A DNA stretch of 64,000 bases, taken from positions 55,428,179 to 55,492,178 of the forward strand of contig JAKCOZ010000003.1 in the NCBI GenBank assembly GCA_022605955.1, read 5' to 3'. This DNA comes from Rallus limicola. Its lineage: Eukaryota > Chordata > Aves > Gruiformes > Rallidae. A program made the translations under genes and the position numbers. Below are positions 26,866-39,086 of this stretch, one piece after another. Below the pieces are notes generated by a model. The model worked only from the letters and a program-made list of their open reading frames with translations, had not been told where the DNA came from and did not search any database. The number at the start of each line of letters is the position of its first letter. The stretch's first letter is position 1.

Positions 26866-29800
26866 TCCATGCAAAGCAGAAAAACAACATTAGAATTGAG
26901 TAAGAATAAAAGAGATTCTTTTGCGTTATATGACTCAAGTAACTTGTTGGAATGTTAGTAGGAACCTGGGCATGAAAAGCAACTACCACTTGTGCTTTCT
27001 TCCTTTTCAAAGTGCTGACTTCTACTTCACTTGAACAAAGAAGGTTTACCTGCAATGTCTATAAATTCAAAGGAAAGCATCTTTCATTAGTATGGAAACA
27101 GCACCTAGGCCTCCAACAAAGTAGTAACCATGTGGGAATGTTTTCTCTTAGGTATACAGACAGCAATCAAGAGGCAACAGCCTGTAGCTTCTTCTAGAGG
27201 GAGACAAGCACCTGATACTCAGGGACTATAAAGATGAACATCACAGTGCCAAAACCCTTTATTATGAACTTATTCTCACGGTAGTTATATTGCACAGGAA
27301 CAGGAGCTCACTTGTAGACATGATGAAGTCTCCACACACAGAGCAGTTTTTGGCCGTTCTTACAGAGTTTTAGTTCAGATTCCAAATTTGCAACTCATTC
27401 ATTTTCTCATAAAAATATGTAAGAATAATGTTTTAGATAGCTTTCACTTACCAGTAAGATATCACGTTCTAACAGTCATGTAAAGGTGTAATCGGTAACC
27501 AATCTGAGATGAGTCCAACACTGTCCAGGCCTAGTTCAAGTCCTTAGTACCTTAACTCCCTGTCATATTTATTACAGCTGATTTCTGGAACGTTGCAGAA
27601 AGACGCCAGTGAAAGTGTGGGGAGTGAGGGGGTGTGTATGCACACACATTTCTGAAGGGGCTGATTTAGTCAGGATTTATGGCATTATAAATTACAACTT
27701 CCTGAGTTTTTATTATTGAATTATTTGCTTGAATGCTGAATATCCGAGGATATTATTCTGAGTATAGTTTCCTGTTTTCCATATCTTTTATCTATGCAGA
27801 AAATACCAGTAAATCTGTCTCAATAAAAGACAAAGAGAAGACTACTTCAAACTGAGGGTGTATATGCACAGCAAAGTTTTTGGCACAATTAACAGAGTTA
27901 AATTTTTGACATAATTGTAAGCTCTACAATTAAAAAGCTGCAGGATTGGCTAGAAATCTGGATTGTTAAAGTAGCCTTGATTGAGAGTGACAAATAAACA
28001 GCATCATGACAAAAGCAGCCCTTCTGAGTCAGATAGCCTCTTGTGAGCTTTTTCCTTCCTTTATGTGAGAGATGATAATATCACCAGCAAAGGATTCTGT
28101 CCTCTAACTCAGAAGCAGAGGAGCAAAAGGAATTTAGTCTACCTGTTCTCTGTCACCATCATTCCCAGGAACCTTGGTGCACGCAGCACATGCAGCTGCT
28201 ACTTACCACTGCCACAGCAGATCAATGTCCAAGACAGCAGAGCAAGGGTAGCTGAAGAGGTCCTCTTTCTCTCAGCTGTAAGGATGCATTCTTCAGGCTA
28301 ATTGGTTACAAATGTTCCCTTAACAAGCAAAGTTATTCATATGTTACAGTAATGCAACAGTGAGTCTTGAAGACTTTAAATGTTGTTCACTTGTCTTTCT
28401 AAATCAAAATCACCCAGTAATTATTATGGGAAAAAAAACATTACTTAAAGCAAATGTCATTTTTAATCTAGGGGAAATTTGTATCCCAGAATTTAATGGA
28501 TTGTTATCATTCTTTTATTTTTCTTTTACTTTTTTTTTTCTCTAACAAGAGAGCAAACCCTCTATATGAATGCATAGCACAACTAAAAAAAAACCCAAAC
28601 AAACCAAAGATTGGAAATAAAAGCAGAAGCCATTTTCTGCAATGCTATTGATTTTTAGTTTTATATGTGATCAGTCATACTGTCTGACAGGTATTCAATG
28701 CACTATGTAAACAAACTGGTAAATCAAACTAACAGTGGATGAGCACACATGACACAAATATACTACACTGAAAAAATATGGGAAGAATGAAAAAAAAATC
28801 AGCTTACACTGAGCGTTAATTATTGTCTTCCTTAGTCTACACTGGGAATTTCCAGGGAATTTCTAGAATTGTCACACCCTCATGTATTTTCTGCAGTTTG
28901 GTCAATGCAGGAAAACCACATAGACTCTGTTGAAGTCAGCTGCCCAGAATCAACTGAAATTTGAGTCCTGTTTATTCTCTAAGTTTTGCAGAATTAGAGT
29001 TTGAGAATCCTCATAAAAAGAAATGGAAAATAAATTATTGTGAAAGGATGAGAGAGAGCTTGTTCTGTTATTTCTTATGCTGTAGTTTCACAGGCGATAT
29101 CACTCAGTAATGCAAGCATTTTGTTAAGCTTTTACATCAAATCTATTTGTTCTCTTCAAAATCTTGCAAACTATAGGAAAAGAATCCAGTGATCATCTAA
29201 ACTCATCCCTGCACCAAATCAGGTTCACTTAGAACAAGTAAACAAATTTAATTCTAACTTACTTTTGAAACTTCCCTTGCAAAAGACCGTACAACATACT
29301 GGTTTCTTGTAATGTTCATCAAAACCACCAAACATTGTGTCCATAATAGTGACCTTCTCCTGATGTGATACATAATGGCTCCTTTGGTACCATTCCTTCC
29401 AGATATGAGAATGTTAGTAACTTTCAAACTTGACAAGGTACCATACAAAAATAGGGTTTTATTAACACATTTTAGGTATGTTTTAATCCCAAAAAAATCT
29501 TTATAATCTCACTCCTGATACACAGATTTCTGCATGAAGAATTCCATACCTAAGGAGCTTTCTATAAGACAGCTGAAAACATGAGCAAGAAAAGCTGAAT
29601 AAACCTGCACTAAGAGTACTTAAAAATACATGTAGCTTTGAACATATCAGCTGTCATATTGAAATTTTTTTGAATATGCAGGTGCAAAAGAATAGGCACA
29701 AGAAATTGTCTAGATAGTTGGCAAAGGGCCCAAAGTTCTGCACCAAGCCTAGTTTTACTTGAAGATTGGTGAAAGCTTAGAGGATTTTATTTAGGAATAA

Positions 29801-32800
29801 TGTTTTCAATGTGATGATTTAGTGAGTTGACTTTAATTAACCTCAGTAATTATCTCTTCATACGTATGACTTGCACTTCTGCTCCTGCTGTAGAGGACGA
29901 TATTTTTTATATATTAGCTAATGTTGGTTGAAATGTTCTTGTTAGAAATCCAGGCTAGCCAGAGTGATTCTTGGTGTCAAATCACTGCTCAGAAAAGAGA
30001 TCTACACATCAGTCTGGGGACACAGCATCCTGGCCATCACCTCTCTGTAGATTCTCCATGCCAAAAATAGGGAAGACTATTTTCAGGGTCTATGACACTG
30101 TGCATTTCTGAACAGATCTCAAGGGTGGATTTCCATTTGAGAGGATGTGCGGCTTCTCTCTAACTCACATTTGAGGATACTAAGTAACTGGAAGAGAACA
30201 GAAGGATATTTCTTCTGAAGGCCACCAGGGAGCATCCTGTCCAGTGGAGCTGTGCATAAGCTCCCAGTCTTAGGCTCCTGAAGGAACACCTTTACTATAA
30301 ACTGGGGTGGGGAGGGAGAAGCATCTTTATTTCCCCCACCCCTCTATTGTATAGAGGCGACTTGCAGTGGCTTTTTTGATGGTATGATTTCTTGACAAAT
30401 TTGAATATATATCTATAGAGAAGCAGAACCAGAAAGACTGGTGATTAGATTGTATGGTCAGAGTTAATACATCATTTGTAACTGCTTTTAAAATTTTCTG
30501 GCTAATCATCGTTCAGTAAGTATGAATCCATCTAGCTGTCTCTCATGCCTAGATGTTTTTTGTAGAGAGCATTTACCTGCCACTTTGCTAACTAACTAGG
30601 TAAATAAATAAATAATAGATTATTAATTAATTGAAGAGCTTTCTTCCTTTTGGTGTATGGCTGACACAAGAACCAAGAAATGAAGTTTTACTGGGGCAGA
30701 CTGAAGCAAGGGTCACCAGTGTTTTGTTAAACTGTCTGTACAACAGACTCACAGAAGATCAGAATATATTAAAAGCACTGGTGTTGATTGCCTCAGAAAT
30801 TAAGCAAATATTTTCATCCCTGCATCATCTGTGGACATTGTAGGTTTGCAACATGCCACCTAAGCAGAGGAGAGCATATGGAAAGGCTCAATAAACAGGC
30901 AAACCTACGATAGACAAGAGACAACATTTGTCAAAACTGAGTAACCTGCTTTTGGTGTTTATATTCCTATCATTCAGATACACAAAAAGGGGTCCAAAAT
31001 TATATTTCTTTCCCAGTAATCATGTGAATACCTTGATGAATAGGATCCCTTCCTTCAGAGCTGGAAGGAATACTAGAGGAAAGGCAGCACCACAAGCAGA
31101 GTAGAAGAGAAAGAACTGGAGGTGTCCCTCTTTCTTTGGCTTACTCCGTCTATTATTTGGGTGTAAGAAGCTCCTCTGTGCTTTTGAGAACTTTTCAGAA
31201 TGAGCACAGGCTTCTACTGCTCATTGTGATCAGTAATGTCTATTGATCTGGTAAATTCCAGCCTGGTTTATCAGGTACATATTCGGAGCCACACTGAAAA
31301 AAACTACAGCGGGTTATTTTAGTATTTAGAAATATCCAAGGAAGGCATTTTATCAATTATTGGCATGCAAAAAACATGTCATTTTCAAAGTTCTTTCCTT
31401 TTAACTACATGTAGGATACATGAAATGTGATGTCAAGTTTACTGAATCTGGCATTTAGAGGCTAATTATTATCATCAGTAACCAGCAACATGGTTAAAAT
31501 CTGCAATGATTTGGATCTGTGTGGTCAGTTGTTAACCATATGCTGTAAAGGAAAATAACCTCTTTAAGCCTTTCAGAATGGATGACTGCTCTTCAGAGTT
31601 GCTTAAATCTTTAACATGCTCTAAACATTTTAAATAATACTGGAAAGAAGATACCATATTGTTACCCTTTGTCTCTGTGTTTTGATCTAAACAGTCTGCT
31701 AATAAATATAGAACTAATTAAGCTGCATTTCCAAAACCATAATCAGCAGCTGTAGAGTACCCAGTAACAGAAGAAAATCATCTTCAAAAAGATCACAACT
31801 AAGCAACAAGATGACTTTGAGGGGCTTGTGCTTTGATACACATCCTGGAAGGGCAGTAGAGCCTGGCTGTTCTTTCTTAAATTCAGGACTAGATATTAGG
31901 AAAGGTGCATCTAGCTGGGCAGTTAAGGCTGAGTCATGGTGTTCTTACTGATAACATTAAGGGTATTGGTATGCTCTAAACTCCAAAGTGCTTAGGAAAA
32001 AGGTCCTGCATATTTGACCTAACTCCCAGCTTCTTTTTTGCCTTTACTGTACCTTTGATGGAACATACTTGTGACATTTACATGGAAACCTATGATCTTA
32101 GGTTGCATCCAACACAACACAGCCCTTCTGGTGAATGTACCCTTTAGGATATGCTATGCTACCCAACTCCCACATGATGCCATAAGTAGGAAGGCTGGCA
32201 TGTACGCAGCCTGGCTTGCAGAAGCTCCAGCACTGCCCACTCACTGGAAGGCATAGGGAGCTGTCCTTTTGTGCTGGGGCCCAAAAAGGGCTCACTTCCA
32301 TCACCCTTCCCCACACTGAGAGGTGCTTACTCACAGAAGTAATTCCAGTGACTGCTACAAATTAACTGACAAAGAAGAGGCAATGTGTGAGCTCCCTCTG
32401 CAATGTGTGAGCTATTAACTAACTCAGAGGGAGCCCAGCTGGCTACCCTGGTTGCCTGTGGTGAGGCAAGCATGTTCAGCTGTTGGGCTGATGTTCCTAG
32501 CTGTCAGCTCTGTTTCAAATAGCTCCACAAGCAATGACTAGAAGTGACTTCACTCCCTTCCAGTAGCACTCAAGAAGGATGGAGCCTAGCAGAGCTGAGG
32601 AGTTTTGGTTTTACTTTGTCACCCTTCTAAAAGCAAACTTGTTTGGATCCAGAAAGAGTAATAGAGAGTTAACACCTTTCAGGGTGCACATCCCTGCTTG
32701 TAAATAAAGTGTACAACTTCTCTGGTTTTGCCTCAGGACCATGCCACACAAAGACCTTTTCCAGTAAATTAATAGGTGCAATTCAAAGACATAAATATGA

Positions 32801-35800
32801 CATTCAAGTACCAAATTATTTCTGGAAAGTTTCCTAGAGGGAACATGAGCTTCATTGTCACAAATAAGCCAACACCTTGTTTCAGCTGAAGGTTTGCATC
32901 CCAGGAAAGAACAGTAAAAACCTTGCAGTGTATCTTCAGAAGAAGTTGTATAAACAGTTGGAATAAGCACTGTGGAGAAAAAAATGTATTACCGTAAGCA
33001 TTAATCATCACAAGAAAAACTCACAAGTGTATAGGTTTATGTGGAGAGAGGGTATATCAGAATGCACAAGTATTTCCTCAGAGTCCTAGTGGGTATCAGT
33101 ATGGAAAAAGTAGGCATAGATGGGATTGAGTGGGGAGATTCATTCCCCCTCCAGAAGAAAGAACCTGCAAAGACCTGACTGACATTTGCTTCTTCTGACA
33201 CTTTTGTCCTCAATCACTTGTATTTATAGGAGTATAAGTGGCCTGCATTCATGGTAGTTCTGTATGAATTGAGAAAGAAAAACAAATCCTCTAAGATTAA
33301 AGTAACTCCTTGAAAATATTGCCTTTTTAATTATGTTTGTGCTGCAGAGTATGCAAAACTGGCTGCCAGCAGACCATTACTAAACACGGTCAGTGTCCAA
33401 CCCACGCACATAGCTATTTATGGCAGGGCAGCTCAATGTCTGGGGGTCTGTAGTCTCCTCTAGCTGACCTCCATAGAATGCATTTTTTCTCTTTTTTCTT
33501 TTTCTCTTATTTAATAGCTGTATTTATCAAACAAAAAACATACAGATATTTTCAAATGTCATACATCTCTTTGTAATTTCTCTGTCAGACATAGCATAAC
33601 TATAAACATATTCTAAGAACACAGCCATAATTAGCATTTTAAAAAGAATAAACAATTTTCTTAATTGTCTGCATGAAGCACAGCATTCAGACAGTTTTGC
33701 CAATATATCCATGAGAGAAAAACATACTACTAATTTAAGTAACGGGGCAAATCCTGCCTGGCTCCACAGTTTATATGTCTGCTCACGACAAGATGACCGG
33801 TGTGGTCCTAAGAGCTGCTGTATTTTGATTCTCTTCCTTAAAAGAAAAATGTAAAACACGGGACAGTCCAGCTAATAATTTCTTATCACCAATGGCAGTG
33901 GTACCCCAAGCAACTCTTCATTTCTGCTCCAGAATGAGTGCCATCTTACTCTTCCTGAGGACTAGCCTCAGCCTTGACCAGGAATCAGGTCATTGTCAGT
34001 CATGACAGTAGGTTGGATATAACAAGCTCTGGATGAACTACATTTGGGTTATCTCAGACCTGTTTTGTACGTGTTTGTTGTTATGACCTAGATATACAAG
34101 TGGTTTTGCAATAAAAAAGAAAGACTGAAACAAGCATTTTATGAACTTCTGCTAAACTCTGAGCTCTTCTCTAGTTTTGGATACTTAGATGGAAAGGCGT
34201 GTGCACAGAGGAGCCAGAGAGTAGGCTCCACACACTACAAAATCCCACTGCAGGCAGCTAAAATTGAATTCTAATTTTACATGTCTTATTCCAGTTTCAT
34301 ATAAACAGATGAGTTACACTGCCTTCAGTCTTGGAGGTGCATGGATTGATAAAAAATAGAGACAAATACAATGACGGTGATTTTGCATATTTCACTGATG
34401 AAAACAAACAGGTCTAACAAGGAATCTTTTTTTCTTAAGCTATAAAACATAATTTACTTAGACATAATACAATGGCCTCCGGTCCCAATTGGTGGGCACA
34501 AACTCCACAGTGTAAAGATTTCAGCAAGTAGCACTGCATTGTAAACCAAATCTCCTGTCTCATTGTTGGCTGGTGACTGTGGTCATTACATGCCACTGCC
34601 TTTTCTTTATAACCAAGATTAGTGTTTTGTAACACTGCCCAGTTCTGTCGTTCAGAACTGACATATAGATGGAGGCATCTGATCCATCACTGGCATTTGG
34701 CATTACTCACCTCACTTCTGGCAGAGCTGTCTCTCTGGAAGTGGAGTTCCTGGCCCAAATCTCTCTCAGTGAAATCACTGGCAAATTTCCCGACACCTTT
34801 AATAAGAACAGAATTGGGTCCCATGACCAGAAGATGTATGTGCATCTCTCATCATACTGTAAGCAACAGATGTCTGTGATTGCTATCTGGCAATCCAAAC
34901 TGAGAGGCTGGTGACATCTGAGAGTTGATTATGTTAACACTCAAAGGCATAGGCAGAACTTATTTACACCACCCGAAAAGGTAATGCCTTGCATAAGGGA
35001 AACCATACAAGGCAAAACCTTCTCCAACTATCTTATAATATTCCTTCTCTGATTCAATTAGATGACTTAACAGGGGAAAAAGAAAAAAAAAAATCACAAA
35101 TAAAACATATCTCCTTGCTGATCAAAAGATAAAAGCATGATATAAGGTATTACTACAAGAATCAAAAAGATACTTTCTTTGGTCTATTTTTTATTAAAAT
35201 TCAATCTGTGCAATTCACTTCCCTGAACACTCTTTGGAAAGAAAATGGCCCAAAAAGAAGATCCTTAAAATCTGCTTTCTACTTTTTGCACTTTTTTTTT
35301 AGAAAGGGTTGTCTTTATTTCGTTCTATGTGGCTCAATGCATTTATAAAACTGCAGTGCAGGAGTCTTTTTCACAGAATCTTTGAGCAGCAAAAGGCAAA
35401 ACAGAAACACTGTTTTAGATGCAGGAGGTACCATTTCTAGTCCAGGACCTGTACTGGAGGTAGCTGCTTTTCAAGCTTAGTAATGGAACAATTAATAAAG
35501 GAACCCATTAAGGCCTGATTGTTACTGCTAAAAAGGAAGGTTGAATTTCAGTCCTTTGAAGTAACTGAGAATGATTCAGGCCTCATTACAGAGATATAAT
35601 CTACATTCATACATTTATGTTAGTGATTCAAATCTGTTGGGACAGATTGAATTCCGTTAAATAGTGCATCTTTCCTGTGGAACTTTTCTCAGGCTTTCTC
35701 AGGCTAACCTAAGAGGTGACCTGACAATACAAAGTAGTGGGGTATTTAGGGATTCAACTGTGCTATAAAAGAAAGGCTATACAGAAAGTATAAAAAAGAA

Positions 35801-37399
35801 TGAGATATAATCTAAAAAGCTATGTCAGCTTTTCATTTGGTCTCTGTTTTGTAAATGCCCTCCCTGTCATCACACAGGACAGAAAAAGGACTCTACGCGT
35901 TGTAATAGTTTTAAGTACCGCACTGAATATTGCACCTGCCAGAAGCAGATTTAATAAGAAAATCCAAATATGTGGGTTTTGTTCTTAACCACAAGATCTT
36001 AAAACCAATATACAGCTGATCACAGGCCTAAGAAGAACTCTTCTTGAGTGCCTATTTTTTTTAAGGAGTAGGGGTTAAATATATCCGTTTGACCCCCAAA
36101 CTACTATTTTCTCCTACCACCAGTGTTACTAAAATGCCAATTCATTTTTTTTAATCAGCATTTGACAAGAAAAAGAAAAAAATAGTTGTAAGGTTTCTTC
36201 AAATGTCTCATTTTAAGACATTATAGTAATTCTTTATGATTTAAACTGTTGGAATCAAAATAACTACAATTTTAGAAATAACTTGTACCATTCATGACCT
36301 ACACATCGAGCAAACATTGACATCAGTTTTGTAGACATACATGTAATCTGTAAGGCATTCAGCAAAAAAGTAGGTTTTTTTGATCTCTTTTGGGTTTAAT
36401 TTCTTTTTTTTTAATTATGATTATTTACCACAAAAGGAAAGCTTAACTCAGATTCAGAAAAAAAAATCTGAAATGCTTTGCAGTCAGTGCAGATACACAC
36501 AGAATAAATACTCTGAAGTACCATAAACAGCATCATAAAACATACTGATTTTAACATTAAATGGTTTCATTTTTAAGGCTGTTTAAATGTCACCCCCAGA
36601 AGCTTAACACATAAATTTAGTAGCTGACTCTCTCCAGAATAAACACTATAATTGGAGAAAATAATTTCTGATTTCTGTTGTGAAGTTAACAATATATTTA
36701 ACATCCTAATCTAATGAATCAGTCTAATTTTAGAACTATTTGTTCTTTTCTGTATTTTCTGTTGTTTAAATTAAGATTTACTCTAAATGCCAAATGTAAT
36801 TGCATAGGCAGTTTCCATTGCATTCCACTGATCTGCATTATTAAAGTGCCTCTGTTTGAAAAACGTTCTGATTCTATGTTCTGAGCTACTCACCAGGTTT
36901 CCACACCATTTCTCCACTGCTCCATCCTCTTATCAAAGGTTCCACCAAGTTGCATTCAAAAACAGTTATTTTACAATATTAAATACTGAACCAAAATGTA
37001 ATGTGTTGCATGCTGCTCATATCTTGTCAGTCCCTGATCCCTTGTTCTGGTGTCAAGAGACAGTACATTACATGAAAGATGCCTGTTAATTACTGGTAAA
37101 GTCGACAGTTCAGTGATGGGCTAGAAATACGGGTCTGTCACAACATTCAGTGTGTGAAATGACAAATCCATTGGGAGAGATGGAATCAAGGGGAAAAAAA
37201 ACATCAATATATGCCCCTCCTGGAAAATAATAGCTTTAAAAATCACTTCAAAATAGCCTTGGAGATGGAAAACTTGTTTCTTTCTGGCAAAGGAAATCAG
37301 TCTGGGTTGCTTGCTGCTGGTTTTTTTGTTTGTTGTTTTTTTTTTTTTAAGGCAAAATATTCAAGCAGATTTTATGGGGAACCCTTTGCAATCCCAGTA
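26866..37399. other. Intergenic DNA upstream of the FGF10 promoter
   Basis: About 10.5 kb of AT-rich sequence with no gene recognised. Open frames of up to about 120 codons (for example 32611-32970 - and 33527-33859 -) show no domain. It contains an AAAT-type run near 30601-30616, a small direct plus inverted repeat at 32381-32434, and poly-T runs, one at about 37320-37350. Any role would be as long-range regulatory DNA. Confidence 0.55.
32381..32434 (+). repeat. Direct 13-mer repeat plus 10-bp inverted repeat
   Basis: CAATGTGTGAGCT occurs at 32381-32393 and again at 32401-32413. GCTCCCTCTG (32391-32400) is perfectly complementary in inverted orientation to CAGAGGGAGC (32425-32434). The overlap of direct and inverted copies suggests a local template-switch or slippage event. 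Confidence 0.75.
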
Positions 37400-37911
37400 A
37401 AGCCAATTTTGCTTTGAAGCTAGACGCGTGATTCAGTAAATGACTCATGTTAGCAATTAGAAAATGGTCATTTAGGGCCCCGATTTCTTTTGAGACAAGG
37501 AGGGTGAGGGTGGGGAAAGAGACACAATAAATCTTGAGAGGCTTAAAAGGAAGAGCAGGCTAAAGTGTGAACTTTTTATTTCAGCAACGGAAGCAAGAAA
37601 TCAGTGATTCATTAAAGGAAGGAGAAAGACCTCCATGGAAGCTGGCAAAGAAGAAGGAAAAGGAGCTAATTATTTCTCTTCCCTTTTTACTCTCCCTGAC
37701 CAGCATATAATCTGCTTTTCCAGGGTCTGCCTGTAGTATATACTTCTTTCCAACCTCTACACCCAACCCCTCCTCCAGCAGGGGGGAGGGGAAGATCTAG
37801 CAGGCAACAAGCTCCAGGTGGCTTTCTCAAGCACTTCGCTGCCAAAAAAATAAAATAAAATCCTCCACTAGAAAACAAGTTTCTTTGAGGTAGAAAGGGA
37901 GGAGGGTGTTG

Positions 37912-37940
37912 GTGATGATGACGATGATGAAGATGAAGAA
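37912..37940 (+). repeat. GAT/GAA trinucleotide repeat
   Basis: Imperfect run of GAT and GAC/GAA triplets (GTGATGATGACGATGATGAA, then GATGAAGAA) in the proximal upstream region of FGF10. Confidence 0.8.
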
Positions 37941-38298
37941 GGGGGGAGGAAAACCTCCCTAGAGGGGATTGGCTCAGACTGGAAGACAGGGAAATTAGTA
38001 AAGCATGAGTCTCCAAGCCATGCTGGTGGCCGGCGCTCCGAGAAGAACGCTTTAGGAGCAATTAGCAGCGAGCTGAAGGCGGCGGCGGCTGCTGCCGCTG
38101 CAGCCCGGGAGGAAGCGAGGGCAGCTCCCGAGGCTCCCTCCGCGGCAGGCACCACTCGCTCCAGCTGCAAAAGGGTTTCAGATGTCCCACCGCTGCTTGA
38201 CCCACTGCAAATAAGGGTTGACCACCAGAGGCACATCCCACCTCTGACTTGTAATCGCTGACATTTAGGCTACAGCTTCCAACCTGTTTACAACCAAA

Positions 38299-38326
38299 GG
38301 GGGAGGGAAAGGAAGGGGAGGGAGGG
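38299..38326 (+). repeat. Purine run with quadruplex pattern in the FGF10 promoter
   Basis: G runs of 5, 3, 4, 3 and 3 are separated by A-containing loops, all purine, about 740 bp upstream of the FGF10 start codon. The pattern satisfies the usual quadruplex rule (four or more runs of at least three G, loops up to seven). It sits 15-25 bp before the polypyrimidine tract at 38341-38402, so both strands here are strongly asymmetric. Confidence 0.75.
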
Positions 38327-38340
38327 AGACAAATTGGGAT

Positions 38341-38402
38341 TTTTTTTCTTCCCCCCCCCCCCCCCCCTCTCTCTCTCTTCTTTCTCTCTGATTTTTTTTT
38401 TC
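38341..38402 (+). repeat. Polypyrimidine tract with C17 run
   Basis: Nearly uninterrupted pyrimidines: T runs, 17 consecutive C at 38351-38367, TC dinucleotides, then another T run. Together with the purine run just upstream it could form triplex (H-DNA) or i-motif structures. Such tracts are mutable and hard to assemble, so the C count may be inaccurate. Confidence 0.85.
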
Positions 38403-38622
38403 TAATACTGTTCTGAAGAATTCAAAGCAAAACAAAGAAACTGCCTCCTCTGGGGTTGTCAGTGAGAAAGGACGAGTTGTGCAACTGGCTTGGGATTTGC
38501 AAAAAGGCAAGAGGGTGGGGATCAGAAGAAGGTGCAAAGCCACAAAGTGTGAGTGTGTATGTGTGTGTAAAGGGGTATGTGTGAAAAATTGCTTCCAGCA
38601 CCCTTCTCCACTGGTTATTATT

Positions 38623-38653
38623 TATATTTGTTGTTGTTGTTGTTGTTCACTTT
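38623..38653 (+). promoter_or_regulatory. FGF10: Candidate FGF10 core promoter (TATA-like plus initiator)
   Basis: TATATT at 38623-38628 precedes TCACTTT at 38647-38653, which fits the initiator consensus YYANWYY with the +1 adenine at 38649, 26 bp from the TATA-like element. A (TTG)n run separates them. The spacing is right for a TATA-type core promoter and would give a leader of about 419 nt. The TATA match is imperfect, and CpG-type promoters often start at several sites, so the assignment is tentative. Confidence 0.3.
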
Positions 38654-38689
38654 GCTGTCATCTATTTTTCAGACCTTTCTGCATCTAAG

Positions 38690-38725
38690 ATGGTGAAGAA
38701 AGGAGTGAGGAAGAGAACAAAATAA
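38690..38725 (+). promoter_or_regulatory. uORF 1 in FGF10 leader
   Basis: ATG at 38690 has A at -3 and G at +4, a strong vertebrate initiation context, and opens an 11-codon basic peptide (MVKKGVRKRTK) before TAA. If the transcript starts upstream, most scanning ribosomes would meet this start first and reach FGF10 only by reinitiation or leaky scanning. It is not in the FGF10 frame. Whether it lies in the mature leader depends on the true start site. Confidence 0.45.
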
Positions 38726-38910
38726 CTACTGGGAAGTCTCAAACCAGGTTGGGGAGTGTGTGTGTATGGGGGGGGGGAAGGTGGGGAAGAAAAAAAGGAA
38801 AGAGGATTAACCACAGCAACCCCCCCAAAAAAATCAACAGCTCTTTTTTCTGAGGGAGGACTCGAAGGATTAAAAGGCAGCAACTTCTGAGGCGATTTGT
38901 CCCCTGAGTT

Positions 38911-39033
38911 ATGGATGTTGGTGCGCTTACTTCAGGCCAGATCAGAGCTCACAGGGATCTAACCAGAAGCAGCAACCACCGGCTCTCCACTTGCCTTTTA
39001 CCAGGTTTTACCCTTCCAGTATGTTTCATTTGA
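38911..39033 (+). promoter_or_regulatory. uORF 2 in FGF10 leader
   Basis: ATG at 38911 opens 40 codons (starting MDVGALTSGQ) and ends at TGA 39031-39033, 34 nt before the FGF10 start. The stop overlaps uORF 3. The short distance to the main ATG makes efficient reinitiation at FGF10 unlikely after its full translation. The peptide resembles nothing known to me. Confidence 0.45.
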
Positions 39034-39086
39034 TAAGACATTTTCCAGCGCCCAGAGTTTCAGTACAATGTGCAAATGGATACTGA
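39021..39086 (+). promoter_or_regulatory. uORF 3 overlapping the FGF10 start codon
   Basis: ATG at 39021 has A at -3 and is read in a frame different from FGF10 for 21 codons. It terminates with TGA at 39084-39086, 16 nt past the main ATG at 39068. An overlapping uORF prevents ordinary reinitiation at the main start, so FGF10 would have to be reached by leaky scanning past this codon. It lies only 47 nt upstream of the main start, so it is very likely in any FGF10 mRNA. Confidence 0.55.

Larger units (their letters stand above)
37400..39067 (+). promoter_or_regulatory. FGF10: FGF10 promoter and 5' leader region
   Basis: The 1.7 kb directly upstream of the FGF10 start codon differs sharply from the intergenic DNA to its left. 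GC content rises, CpGs cluster at about 38028-38160, and long purine and pyrimidine tracts appear (38299-38335, 38341-38402, 38754-38790). A consensus AP-1 site TGACTCA is at 37441-37447. No strong TATA box stands out. The best TATA-like/initiator pair is at 38623-38653. The exact transcription start and any 5' UTR introns cannot be set from sequence alone. Function is inferred from position and composition. Confidence 0.7.

Noticed and set aside
37687..38543. Several 90-124-codon minus-strand frames upstream of FGF10
   Set aside because: They consist of runs of Ser, Pro, His and Ala arising from the simple repeats and GC-rich patches; no domain or start context.
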